Shown here: positions 53,798-63,800 of the stretch, one piece after another
Numbering within the stretch: the first letter of the stretch is position 1
Layout of the letters: each line of letters starts with the position of its first letter
Assembly: GCA_016787085.1 (NCBI GenBank)
Contig: JAEUVJ010000061.1
Coordinates: 1 to 64,000 of the forward strand
Direction: 5' to 3'
From: Chitinophagaceae bacterium
GTDB lineage: Bacteria; Bacteroidota; Bacteroidia; Chitinophagales; Chitinophagaceae
Length of the DNA stretch: 64,000 nt
The notes under the pieces: generated by a model
Databases searched by the model: none
What the model saw: only the letters and a program-made list of their open reading frames with translations
Told to the model about the DNA's origin: nothing
Made by a program: the position numbers and the translations under genes

Positions 53798-56377
53798 ATG
53801 GAAAACAGTTCTAACAGGGCGTTGCAGCAATTCAAAAGTGAAGTGGGCATCCGCTTCCAGCTTTATAACAGCCTATTTACCTCTTTACCATTTCACCGGA
53901 TAGAGAAGACCGGGATACTGCTTTCGTTATTATCCAATAATTGTGACGAGGGATACAAGAAGCACCTGAGCCCTATCCGGATCGTGGACGAGTTTTTTAC
54001 CCGTCACACTTCTTATACAACGGAAAAAGAAAGAACTGATCTGTTGTTTCGGTTTGTTCAGTATGTAGAACGCCAGGTGGTTTTGTTTGATGCGTTGGAA
54101 GATGCAGCGTATGCTCAGGTACATGATCTGAACGGTGTGGGTACTTTAAAGCACCTGGAATCCGAAGTGTTGAAGGAGAATAAACAAAAAGAACTTGCTG
54201 ACAAACTGAAAGAGTTTTCCGTGAGACTAGTGTTAACAGCCCATCCTACACAGTTCTATCCCGGACCGGTATTGGGCATAATCAATGACCTGTCAAATGC
54301 ATTATCTGATAATAATACCAACCTGGTCAATACGTATTTACAGCAACTGGGAAAAACTCCTTTCCTGAAAAAGAAAAAGCCCACACCTTATGATGAGGCC
54401 ATCAGCCTTGTATGGTACCTGGAAAATGTTTTTTACACAGCTATTGGCCGCATATTGTCGAACCTGAAAGCCCAGTTCCCGCATGCAGTGGATAAGCATA
54501 ACCCGGTTGTGCGAATGGGATTCTGGCCGGGAGGGGATATGGATGGCAATCCATTTGTAACCAGCGAAACAACCAAACAGGTGGCTGAGGCATTACGCGG
54601 AAGTATCATCAAGTGTTATTACATGGAAGTGCGCAGGATCAAAAGACGATTGACGTTTTCAGGTATCGACATATTATTGAATGAACTGGAAGCAAAACTG
54701 TATAATAACCTTTTTATACCCGGTATCAGGACAGAGCTGAAAAAGGAAGAGATACTAGGTACGTTGGAACAGATCAGGAAAATAATCATCGAGCAGCACA
54801 ACGGATTGTTCCTTCACCTGGTCAATAACCTGATCAATAAGATAGAGGTCTTTGGGTTACATTTTGCTTCGCTTGATATCAGGCAGGATAGTTCTGTACA
54901 TGGTAAGATACTGGATGATCTGGCCGGGAAAAGCAACATACTTCCCGATGGATATAGCAAGATGAGCAGCGAAGACAAGATAAAATTCCTGCCATCGCTG
55001 AGCGGAACCATCAGCCCGGAGATAGTGGATGATAATGTTCTGCAGAACACGCTGAAGGTGATCGGCACGATCAAAGACATACAGCAGTATAACGGAGCGG
55101 ATGGCTGCAACCGCTATATTATCAGTCAATGCAACAGTGCATTAAATGCAATGGAGGTATATGGCCTCTTCCTGTTAAGCGGCTGGAAAAAGGAGGAAAT
55201 GAATATTGATATTGTTCCCTTGTTTGAAACAATAGATGACCTCAGGAATGCCAGCGATGTAATGCAGACGCTTTATACGGATCCGGCCTATAAGGCTCAT
55301 CTGCAACTCAGGAATAGCAAGCAAACGATCATGCTCGGTTTCTCTGATGGCACCAAGGATGGGGGATACCTGATGGCGAACTGGAGTATTTATAAAGCAA
55401 AAGAAGAGCTGACAAAAATATCAAGGGAGTATAACGTCGATGTTGTCTTTTTTGATGGTCGGGGCGGTCCTCCCTCCAGGGGGGGCGGCAAGACACATAA
55501 ATTCTATGCTTCGATGGGGCATAATATCTCCAATAAAGAGATACAACTGACGATACAGGGGCAAACGGTTAGTTCCAATTTCGGGATCGTTGAAGCTGCC
55601 CAGTTCAACATTGAGCAACTACTGAATGCCGGTATATCCAATGACCTGTTTTCATCAATGAACATTACACTGGATAAGCAGGAGGAGTCGCTGATACAGG
55701 GATTATCTGAAGCCGGCTTCGAAGCCTATAAGAAACTCAAGGAGCATCCTTACCTTGCTGATTACCTTTTGCAGGTAAGCCCGTTACGGTTTTACAGTGA
55801 GACCAATATTGGCAGCCGGCCTGCAAAACGGGGCGCTACCTCCGGGTTATCATTGAAGGACCTCCGGGCGATTCCGTTTGCGGGCTCGTGGAGCCAGCTC
55901 AAACAGAATGTTACCGGTTACTATGGCGTAGGCTCTGCCCTGCAAAAGATGGAAAAAGAAGGAAAAATGCCACAATTGCAGAAGCTATACAGAAGCTCTT
56001 TATTCTTCAAAACATTACTAGACAATTGTGAGATGGCCATGTCAAAATCCTTTTTCCCATTGACATCCTTTCTCAGCAAGCACAAACAGTTTGGAGAACT
56101 GTGGCAGATGATCTATGGCGAGTATGAGCTAACCCGTGAATATCTTACCAAACTGAGTGGCCGTGATGAACTGATGGGTGATTACCCTGTTGATCAGCTT
56201 TCGATCCAGATGCGTGAAAGGATAGTATTGCCGCTTCTTACTATCCAGCAATACGGTCTTACGCGGATCAGGGAGATGGATGAGCAGCAAATCCAGTCAC
56301 CCATGAAAAGTGTCTATGAAAAGCTGGTGATGCGTTGCTCGTTTGGCATCATCAATGCCGGAAGGAATTCTGCCTGA
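53798..56377 (+). CDS. ppc: Phosphoenolpyruvate carboxylase
   Basis: Adds bicarbonate to phosphoenolpyruvate to give oxaloacetate, replenishing the citrate cycle. The 859-residue protein carries the catalytic His in L-T-A-H149-P-T, the loop G-F-W-P-G-G-D-M-D-G-N-P-F-V-T, and the glycine-rich F-F-D-G-R-G-G-P-P-S-R-G-G-G-K (about 550-564), followed by I-Q-G-Q-T-V-S-S-N-F-G. C-terminus M-R-C-S-F-G-I-I-N-A-G-R-N-S-A. Start ATG 53798. Monocistronic, terminator at both ends; a carbonic anhydrase elsewhere could supply substrate but is extracytoplasmic. Confidence 0.95.
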   Translation: MENSSNRALQQFKSEVGIRFQLYNSLFTSLPFHRIEKTGILLSLLSNNCDEGYKKHLSPIRIVDEFFTRHTSYTTEKERTDLLFRFVQYVERQVVLFDALEDAAYAQVHDLNGVGTLKHLESEVLKENKQKELADKLKEFSVRLVLTAHPTQFYPGPVLGIINDLSNALSDNNTNLVNTYLQQLGKTPFLKKKKPTPYDEAISLVWYLENVFYTAIGRILSNLKAQFPHAVDKHNPVVRMGFWPGGDMDGNPFVTSETTKQVAEALRGSIIKCYYMEVRRIKRRLTFSGIDILLNELEAKLYNNLFIPGIRTELKKEEILGTLEQIRKIIIEQHNGLFLHLVNNLINKIEVFGLHFASLDIRQDSSVHGKILDDLAGKSNILPDGYSKMSSEDKIKFLPSLSGTISPEIVDDNVLQNTLKVIGTIKDIQQYNGADGCNRYIISQCNSALNAMEVYGLFLLSGWKKEEMNIDIVPLFETIDDLRNASDVMQTLYTDPAYKAHLQLRNSKQTIMLGFSDGTKDGGYLMANWSIYKAKEELTKISREYNVDVVFFDGRGGPPSRGGGKTHKFYASMGHNISNKEIQLTIQGQTVSSNFGIVEAAQFNIEQLLNAGISNDLFSSMNITLDKQEESLIQGLSEAGFEAYKKLKEHPYLADYLLQVSPLRFYSETNIGSRPAKRGATSGLSLKDLRAIPFAGSWSQLKQNVTGYYGVGSALQKMEKEGKMPQLQKLYRSSLFFKTLLDNCEMAMSKSFFPLTSFLSKHKQFGELWQMIYGEYELTREYLTKLSGRDELMGDYPVDQLSIQMRERIVLPLLTIQQYGLTRIREMDEQQIQSPMKSVYEKLVMRCSFGIINAGRNSA

Positions 56378-56393
56378 TCGGGCCTGCAGTATA

Positions 56394-56432
56394 AAAAAGT
56401 AAGCGCTTCTCCTGCGAGAAGCGCTTTTCTAT
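56394..56432. terminator. Bidirectional terminator, ppc and porin
   Basis: AAGCGCTTCTC (56401-56411) pairs with GAGAAGCGCTT (56416-56426) over a 4-base loop; flanked by AAAAAA on the left and TTCT on the right, so it works on both strands. Confidence 0.82.
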
Positions 56433-56458
56433 ATGAAGTGGATGATAAAAACCTTTTA

Positions 56459-57526
56459 TCAGAATGAATAAACGGCAGCCAGGATAAATGCAGCTCCGCT
56501 TTTGGTAGGATCACCAGAATTCTTAATAAAGAAATTATCTTTTGCATTATCCAGGCGGAATTCAGGGATGATCGTAAAGCCATCAACTTTTATATTGGCA
56601 GATAGGGTAGCGGCAAAAATAGAAGTGCCGATATAACCATCAGTTCCGTTGTCTTTGTCATCAAACATTTCACCTCTCAGCGTCAGCCCAACAGTAGAAG
56701 AGGGGTCAAAGTTCAGGTAGAGGGCAGAACCCCAGAAGGATTGCTTAGGATCTTTATCATGCTGTAAAGATCTTGTCGTTCCATTATAACCGATACTGAA
56801 TTTGTCAGAGACCTTACCTGTTACAACCAGATCAAATTGGGTACTTTTGTCTTCAGCCATGTTCTTGCCACCCACAAAGTTCAGGTAACCACTTAAGTTA
56901 CCGTCTTTGGTTGCAGCATGGAACTGACCAAGGAAGAACTTCTTCTCGAAACTTGCAGAGGTCATATCAGTCGGATTAGCTACACCTACCATAAAGCTTA
57001 CATTATCAGAGATAGATATATCCGCTTTCAGTCCGGTATGGAAGAATGGTCCGTAGGAGAACATATAGCTCATGCTGTAGTTCCTGTTTAACTGCGGATC
57101 TAGCAACTCATAACCTACATGGGTTCCGAACTTACCCATGGTGAACTTCACTTTATCAGAGGGGGCATAGGTTAAGTATGCCTGTTTCACTGCGGCTGTA
57201 ATACCGTCATCATTGTAGGAGAACTCCTTTGCCCTTGTACCGAATCCAAGGTCCAGCACTCCACTTACCTTACCAAAACTATGATCAACCTTTACCGAGG
57301 CCATGCCTATCTCAAACGAGTTGTGAGAATTGGTAAAGCTGGTGGCATTATTCGTAGAGGGAATGTCTTTTGCATTCAAAAAGCTGTAACGGTAGTAAGC
57401 ATCCACACTTCCGGTGATCGTCGTCTTTTTTTCTGCCACAGTGGAATCCTGGGCGTTTGCCGGGTTGGTAATGATTAAAGCAAGAGCAGGGGCAGCAAGG
57501 GCTGCAACGAATTTTTTTCGTAACAT
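56459..57526 (-). CDS. Outer-membrane porin (BBP2-like)
   Basis: A 355-residue beta-barrel with signal peptide (M-L-R-K-K-F, ending P-A-N-A-Q). Barrel strands such as I-T-G-S-V-D-A-Y-Y-R-Y, A-S-V-K-V-D-H-S-F-G-K-V-S-G-V-L-D-L-G-F-G-T-R-A, F-T-M-G-K-F-G-T-H-V-G-Y-E, and the C-terminal A-A-V-Y-S-F with a terminal Phe. It matches the putative beta-barrel porin-2 (OmpL-like) family I recall in Bacteroidota, often found beside ammonium transporters. Here it follows amtB on the same strand, so it may serve nitrogen uptake. Confidence 0.78.
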   Translation of the reverse strand: MLRKKFVAALAAPALALIITNPANAQDSTVAEKKTTITGSVDAYYRYSFLNAKDIPSTNNATSFTNSHNSFEIGMASVKVDHSFGKVSGVLDLGFGTRAKEFSYNDDGITAAVKQAYLTYAPSDKVKFTMGKFGTHVGYELLDPQLNRNYSMSYMFSYGPFFHTGLKADISISDNVSFMVGVANPTDMTSASFEKKFFLGQFHAATKDGNLSGYLNFVGGKNMAEDKSTQFDLVVTGKVSDKFSIGYNGTTRSLQHDKDPKQSFWGSALYLNFDPSSTVGLTLRGEMFDDKDNGTDGYIGTSIFAATLSANIKVDGFTIIPEFRLDNAKDNFFIKNSGDPTKSGAAFILAAVYSF

Positions 57527-57550
57527 TGTAATTGCATTTTAGATTTTAAG

Positions 57551-57607
57551 AAAGGGCACAGCGGTATCAACTTTTGCGAGAAGTCAATACCATGATCTGT
57601 GCCTTTT
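57551..57607 (-). promoter_or_regulatory. Long hairpin between amtB and the porin gene
   Basis: The outer stem pairs 57551-57561 with 57597-57607, and the inner stem 57563-57573 with 57581-57591. The inner mismatches on the plus strand (68/86 and 69/85) become G-T pairs on the minus strand, so the fold belongs to the minus-strand transcript. It starts 25 bases before the porin start codon. It could attenuate, protect or end the amtB message. Confidence 0.65.
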
Positions 57608-57649
57608 CTGTTTGAATATGGTTAGGGAAAAGGACTGTACGTCAATTAA

Positions 57650-59041
57650 TTAATGGATCACTGTCTTTTCTTCTACAGTGCCATTATTATGTACAAGCAA
57701 TGTACCCTGGAGGTATTTTTCGTTATGCTGCGATGCATCCAGGCCTTCCGCTTCTTCTTCCTGTGTAACCCTCATAGGCAGTATCAGGTTGATGAATTTG
57801 AAGATGATGAATGACACAACAAAGCTATAACCTACGGCGAGGGCCATCCCTTTCAATTGGATCAGGAACTGACCATCCAGTACTAATGAATTAACTGTTT
57901 TGCTGCCGAACACACCTGTTAAAAGCATACCGGTCATACCGCCCAAACCGTGGCAGGCAAATACATCCAGCGGATCGTCCAGCTTGGTTTTACTTTTCAG
58001 GAATTCAGCCACGACATTTGAAACGATTGCAGCTACAAAGCCTATGAAAAGCGCCTGGGGAACACCTACAAAACCTGCGGCAGGGGTAATGGCAACAAGA
58101 CCAACCACCGCACCGATACAAAACCCTAATACAGAAGGTTTCTTTCCTCTGATCACATCCAGGAACATCCAGGAAAGACCAGCAGCCGCAGCGGCTGTAT
58201 TAGTAGTAGCAAATGCGTAAACACCTAATGACCCGGCGCCTACTGCACTACCTGCGTTGAAGCCAAACCAACCGAACCAGAGTAAGCCTGTTCCGATCAA
58301 TACATAAGGGATATTGGCAGGACCGTGTGCGCCGATCGTTTTTCTTGGCTTAAGAACTATAGCACCGGCCAGGGCAGCCATACCAGCAGAGATGTGTACT
58401 ACGGTACCACCTGCGAAGTCAAGCACACCCCATTTGAACATCAGTCCTTCAGGATGCCATGCCATGTGGGCTAACGGGGCATATACCAATACGCCAAACA
58501 AAACAATGAAAAGGCTGTAAGAGCTGAAGCGGATACGCTCAGCCACAGCGCCTACTACCAGGCCTGGGGTAATGATCGCAAACATTAACTGGAAGAATGC
58601 AAACAAAGGCAGGGGAATAGTGGCAGCAAGACTCCACGGCTCGCCTTCCATTACTCCTTTAAAGAACAGGAATGTAGTAGGGTCACCGATAAAACCGCCA
58701 ATTGATTTTCCAAAACAGAGACTGAATTGTACTACGATCCACAAAACAGAAATGATACCGGCAGAAACCGTACTCTTGATCATAGTAGAGAGTACATTCT
58801 TACGTCCCACCATGCCACCATAGAAGAATGCCAGGGCAGGCGTCATCAAAAACACAAAAGCACATGATACAAGCATCCAGGCAATATCACCGCTGTTGTA
58901 TGTGTATTTCGGCGTTGTGCCATCTTCACCTAAAACGGATGCGGGGTCAAATGATGCAGCCGGGCTGACAAAGATCGCAGCCACTGCCACTCCTAATAAT
59001 ATCAGGAAGGGCGCCACCTGTTTCACTTTTGTTTTACTCAT
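57650..59041 (-). CDS. amtB: Ammonium transporter AmtB
   Basis: A 463-residue membrane channel for ammonium. An N-terminal hydrophobic segment (signal or first helix), then eleven helices with D-I-A-W-M-L-V-S-C-A-F-V-F-L-M-T-P-A-L-A-F-F-Y-G-G-M-V, twin pore His (H-I-S-A-G in the middle, C-H-G-L-G-G-M later), F-D-F-A-G-G-T-V-V-like segment, and a cytoplasmic tail (E-A-E-G-L-D-A-S-Q-H-N-E-K-Y). No P-II gene (glnK) is adjacent, unlike in many genomes. Transcribed with the porin downstream; own regulatory region upstream. Confidence 0.94.
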   Translation of the reverse strand: MSKTKVKQVAPFLILLGVAVAAIFVSPAASFDPASVLGEDGTTPKYTYNSGDIAWMLVSCAFVFLMTPALAFFYGGMVGRKNVLSTMIKSTVSAGIISVLWIVVQFSLCFGKSIGGFIGDPTTFLFFKGVMEGEPWSLAATIPLPLFAFFQLMFAIITPGLVVGAVAERIRFSSYSLFIVLFGVLVYAPLAHMAWHPEGLMFKWGVLDFAGGTVVHISAGMAALAGAIVLKPRKTIGAHGPANIPYVLIGTGLLWFGWFGFNAGSAVGAGSLGVYAFATTNTAAAAAGLSWMFLDVIRGKKPSVLGFCIGAVVGLVAITPAAGFVGVPQALFIGFVAAIVSNVVAEFLKSKTKLDDPLDVFACHGLGGMTGMLLTGVFGSKTVNSLVLDGQFLIQLKGMALAVGYSFVVSFIIFKFINLILPMRVTQEEEAEGLDASQHNEKYLQGTLLVHNNGTVEEKTVIH

Positions 59042-59103
59042 AATCAGAACGTGGGGGTTTAGTTATTAAATAAAAATTTAATGCTGCAATCGCTAAACTA
59101 AAT

Positions 59104-59121
59104 TATGATAATGTTATCATA
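59104..59121. promoter_or_regulatory. Palindrome upstream of amtB
   Basis: TATGATAATGTTATCATA: eight-base perfect arms with a TG spacer, 63 bases upstream of the amtB start codon in a very AT-rich region. A regulator site is likely; the identity is unknown. Confidence 0.55.
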
Positions 59122-59226
59122 TAATCTTAAATATGTAATATTTTTTTGAAAAATGTTCAAAAAACAGTTGTTAGTGTTGATATAATTTAATATAATAAAA
59201 TAAACAAATGTATAAATTATTAAAAT

Positions 59227-59254
59227 AAAAAACCTGCAAGTATTTGCAGGTTTT
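59227..59254 (-). terminator. Terminator of gltD
   Basis: AAAACCTGCAA (59229-59239) pairs with TTGCAGGTTTT (59244-59254), loop of four; on the minus strand followed by TTTTATTTTA. It separates gltBD from amtB. Confidence 0.82.
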
Positions 59255-59284
59255 AAACTGAGAAATATTTTGCAAGAAGGAAAA

Positions 59285-60790
59285 TCAGGCAAGCATCTGC
59301 AAGGCAGAGTCCCTGGTTTCTAAAAGAGAGTTGCTATTGTTATTTAAAAATTCATCCACTTTCCTGGCGCATTCTCTCCCTTCGCTGATGGCCCATACAA
59401 CCAGACTTTGACCTCTTCTCATATCACCGGCTGTAAAAACTTTTGGCAGGCTGGTGAGATACTCTTTTTCACTTGCTTTTACATTGCCTCGGGTATCCAG
59501 TTCAACTCCCAGTTCATTGATCAGGCCTTCGTGTTGCGGGTGAACAAAACCCATAGCGAGTAATGCCAGTTCGCAAGGTAATTCCCTGTCGCTTCCACTC
59601 ACCTCCACAAACTGGGCAGGCCTGCCATCTACGATCTTCCATTCAAGGTCAACGATCTTTAGTGCTTTAAGATTCCCGTTCCCGTCTCCGATGAATTCCT
59701 TGGTAGCAACGGCCCATTGGCGTTCACATCCTTCTTCATGTGAAGTGGTTGTTTTCAGCAGCATGGGGTAAGTGGGCCAGGGCATCAGGGCTGTTCTTTC
59801 AGCAGGAGGCTTGGGTAATAATTCGAATTGCGTTACTGACCCGGCACCGTGCCTGTTAGAAGTGCCTACGCAATCCGAACCCGTATCACCGCCACCGATC
59901 ACTACTACATTCTTTCCTGTGGCCAATACTTCACCGGGTAAAATATTACTTTCAATAGCAACATTGGCAAAAGGGTCTTTACCAGCCACTCTTTTATTAT
60001 TTTGTTTCAGAAAGTCCATCGCAAAGTGAACGCCTTTCAATTCTCTGCCTGGTATATCCAGATCTCTTGGAGTAGTTGAACCTCCTGTCAGTATGATCGC
60101 ATTGAACTCACGCAACAGGTCATTAATAGAAACGTTTACGCCTACATTCGCATGGCACTTAAAAACAATACCTTCTTCTTCCATCAGTGTGATACGCCGG
60201 TCAATTATCCATTTCTCTAATTTAAAATCAGGAATACCATATCGAAGCAAACCGCCCGGTGCGTCGTCTCTTTCAAACACAGTCACCGAATGTCCTGCGT
60301 AGTTTAATTGAGCTGCTGCTGCAAGGCCTGCAGGGCCTGAACCAATGACAGCAATTTTTTTCCCTGAGCGCAGATTCGGTCTCCGGGGTGTTACAAAACC
60401 CTTTTCAAACGCTATTTCGATAATATGTCTTTCGATTTCTTCAATAGCTACCGGGGGCTGGTTAATGCCTAGTACGCAGGATGATTCGCAAGGAGCCGGA
60501 CATATACGGCCGGTGAATTCAGGAAAGTTATTGGTAGAGCTTAATACATCATATGCTTCTTTCCAGTCCTTACGATAAACTGCATCATTGAATTCCGGAA
60601 TGATATTGCCAAGAGGGCAACCATGATGGCAAAACGGTACACCGCAATCCATGCATCGGGCCGCCTGCTGGTTCAGCTTCTCTTCTGAATACTTTTCAAC
60701 GAACTCGTTGTAATTGTTCAACCTTTCTTCCACGCTTTTTTTGGAAGGCATTTCTCTCGTAAACTCTTTGAAACCTGTAGGTTTACCCAT
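59285..60790 (-). CDS. gltD: Glutamate synthase small subunit
   Basis: A 501-residue NADPH-dependent subunit that supplies electrons for glutamate formation. N-terminal Fe-S cysteines (C-M-D-C-G-V-P-F-C-H-H-G-C-P-L-G-N; C-P-A-P-C-E-S-S-C), FAD site I-G-S-G-P-A-G-L-A-A-A (about 149-159), and NADPH site I-G-G-G-D-T-G-S-D-C-V-G. Ends D-S-A-L-Q-M-L-A. Pairs with GltB, 62 bases upstream in transcription order. Confidence 0.95.
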   Translation of the reverse strand: MGKPTGFKEFTREMPSKKSVEERLNNYNEFVEKYSEEKLNQQAARCMDCGVPFCHHGCPLGNIIPEFNDAVYRKDWKEAYDVLSSTNNFPEFTGRICPAPCESSCVLGINQPPVAIEEIERHIIEIAFEKGFVTPRRPNLRSGKKIAVIGSGPAGLAAAAQLNYAGHSVTVFERDDAPGGLLRYGIPDFKLEKWIIDRRITLMEEEGIVFKCHANVGVNVSINDLLREFNAIILTGGSTTPRDLDIPGRELKGVHFAMDFLKQNNKRVAGKDPFANVAIESNILPGEVLATGKNVVVIGGGDTGSDCVGTSNRHGAGSVTQFELLPKPPAERTALMPWPTYPMLLKTTTSHEEGCERQWAVATKEFIGDGNGNLKALKIVDLEWKIVDGRPAQFVEVSGSDRELPCELALLAMGFVHPQHEGLINELGVELDTRGNVKASEKEYLTSLPKVFTAGDMRRGQSLVVWAISEGRECARKVDEFLNNNSNSLLETRDSALQMLA

Positions 60791-60852
60791 GATTCAGTCC
60801 TCGTTTTTGGTTTTGTATTTCATTATCTGTTTCTCTGCCCTGCTCAAAGTGG

Positions 60853-63800
60853 TCATCCTTTCACTTCGGCGCCTACTTTTTTCTGCTGCAGCACTTTCTT
60901 ATAATCTCTCGGGAATACTTTGACGAAATTCTTCAGCTGGTTATCAAAATCATCAAGAATGAATTTGGCCACGCTGCTTCCTGTTTTTTCATAATGAGTT
61001 TGTATCATGGTGAATAACTCATTTTTATCTGCCAGGTCACACTCATCCAGATCCACCATTTCTGTATTGCAATTCTCTGCAAATTTTCCTTTTACATCAT
61101 ATACATAGGCAATACCTCCGCTCATACCTGCAGCAAAATTTCTTCCTGTATCGCCAAGTATGATGGCTCTTCCGCCGGTCATGTATTCACAGCCATGGTC
61201 TCCCACACCTTCTACTACTACATTAGCACCCGAGTTACGGACACAGAAACGTTCACCCGCTTTGCCCCGGATAAAAGCTTCGCCGGAGGTAGCCCCATAA
61301 AAGGCTACGTTGCCGATGATACTGTTTTCTTCCGGAACGAAGGATGCATTCTTTGGCGGGTAGATAATGAGTTTTGCACCGCTTAACCCTTTTCCAAAAT
61401 AATCATTGGCATCTCCTTCCAGCTCGAGGGTGATTCCCTTATTGTTGAAAGCACCAAAACTTTGACCGGCCGTTCCTGTGAATTTGAAATGGACAGTGTT
61501 GTCGGGTAACCCGGCTGCTTTGTAAATTTTGGTCAGTTCGTTGGATAAAATAGTTCCGGCTGTACGATCTATGTTCTTGATCTCAAAAGAACCGGTGACA
61601 GGTGTTTGCTTTTCGAGTGCAGGTTTAGCCGCTTCAAGCAGCTTCCAGTCAAGCACGGATGCCAGCCCGTGGTCCTGCTCTTCTGCACAATACAAACCGG
61701 TAAATTCAGAGGCCGGCTCTTTGTATAAGATCGGCGAAAGATCCAGTTTGCTGTATTTCCAGTGATTGATATTTTCTTTCAGCTTGAGATGATCCGCCTG
61801 ACCGACCATTTCATTCACTGTTCTGAAACCAAGTTCTGCCATGATCTCTCTAAACTCCTGTACAATGAAATGGAAAAAATTCACCACATGATCGGGATTG
61901 CCGGAAAATCTTTTTCTTAATTCAGGATCTTGTGTCGCTACGCCAACAGGACAGGTGTTCAGATGGCATTTACGCATCATGATACAACCTTCTACTACCA
62001 GCGCTGCTGTTGCAATTCCCCATTCTTCTGCGCCGAGTAGTGCAGCGATAGCAATATCCCTTCCTGTTTTCATTTGCCCGTCTGCCTGGACGACTACACG
62101 GCTTCGTAATTTGTTTTTGACCAGCGTCTGGTGAGTTTCGGCCAAACCGAGTTCCCAGGGTAGTCCTGCATGTTTGATAGAGCTGATAGGAGAGGCTCCT
62201 GTGCCACCATCGTGTCCGGCGATCAATACCACATCAGCCTTAGCTTTGGTAACACCGGCAGCAATAGTTCCTACACCGGCCTTACTTACCAGTTTTACGC
62301 TGATCCTTGCTTTGCGGTTTGCATTCTTCAGGTCAAATATCAATTGAGCAAGATCTTCGATGGAATAAATGTCATGGTGTGGCGGCGGAGATATAAGTCC
62401 CACTCCCGGTGTCGCATGTCGCACCCTGCCGATCCAGTCATCTACTTTATGACCGGGTAACTGGCCGCCTTCACCCGGCTTAGCACCCTGTGCCATTTTG
62501 ATCTGCAGCTCATCTGATTCAGTAAGGTATAAACTTGTTACACCAAACCGGGCGCTGGCCACCTGTTTGATGGCACTGCGCATGGAATCGCCATTCGGTA
62601 AAGTATCATATCTCTTTTCATCTTCACCTCCTTCACCGGTATTGCTTTTAGCGCCGATGCGGTTCATCGCAATAGCCAGCGTGGTATGCGCTTCCCAGGA
62701 GATGGATCCAAAACTCATGGCACCGGTAGCAAAGCGTTTGAAAATACTTTCTGCCGGTTCTACTTCGTCTATAGAGATAGCGGGTCTTGTTGACTGGAAC
62801 TCAAATAAACTCCGGAGCGTACAGGCTTTCTCGCTCTGGTCATTCACCAGTTTTGAGTACTTTTTAAAGGTGCTGTAATCATTCTTCCGCGTGGCGTCCT
62901 GTAATAAATGGATGGTTTGGGGATTGAACAGGTGGAACTCCCCTTTTCTTTTCCATTGATATACCCCACCCACCGGTAAACGATCAACAGGAATATCTTT
63001 TTTGCTGAATGCAAAGAAGTGTTTGGCAAGAGTTTCCTTTGCTATTTCATCCAGCCCCATTCCCTGTATACGGGAAGTGGCACCGGTAAAATATTTGTCA
63101 ACTACTTCCCTGTTTAAGCCAAGTATCTCGAATATCTGGGCGCCCTGATAAGATTGAAGAGTGGATATACCCATTTTCGAAAACACTTTCAGCAGTCCGT
63201 CGTTGACGGCTTTTATATAGTTTTTCTTCAACTGGTCCTCATGTAGATCAGTTTGCAGTTTACCTGTTTCTTTCAGATCGCGGATAGAAGAAAGAGCCAG
63301 GTAAGGATTGATGGCGGTGGCGCCAAAACCAATGAGGCAGGCAAAATGATGAACCTCCCATACGTCACCTGCTTCAACAATAATACCTACCTGCCCGCGC
63401 ATACCTTTGCGGATAAGATGGTGGTGAATAGCTGCTGTTGCCAATAGCGAAGGGATCGGAGCATGGTCAGAGTCTATAGCACGGTCCTGTAATATCAATA
63501 CTTCAAAACCGTCTTCGGCAGCATCCACTGCGTAGCGGCAGATGCGGTCAAGCGCCGCTTTTAATGATCCGGGTTTCCCATCTGCCCGGAAATAACACTG
63601 CAATGTTTTTGCCTGGAAGATACCCGTATCAATACTCCTTATTTTTTCCAATTCGTAATTAGAGAGAATAGGATGTTTCAATGCTACACTATGACAGGTA
63701 AGCGGGTCTTCCACAAGGAGATTACCATTATTTCCCACGAAACTTGCCAGCGACATCACCAGTCTTTCACGAATGGGGTCGATCGGTGGGTTGGTTACCT

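Noticed and set aside
53798..56377. Functional link between the carbonic anhydrase and PEP carboxylase
   Set aside because: They are 48 kb apart and the anhydrase is predicted to be outside the cytoplasm, so the link cannot be supported.
59098..59292. Minus-strand frame of 64 codons between gltD and amtB
   Set aside because: It consists of AT-rich intergenic sequence and runs through the gltD terminator.
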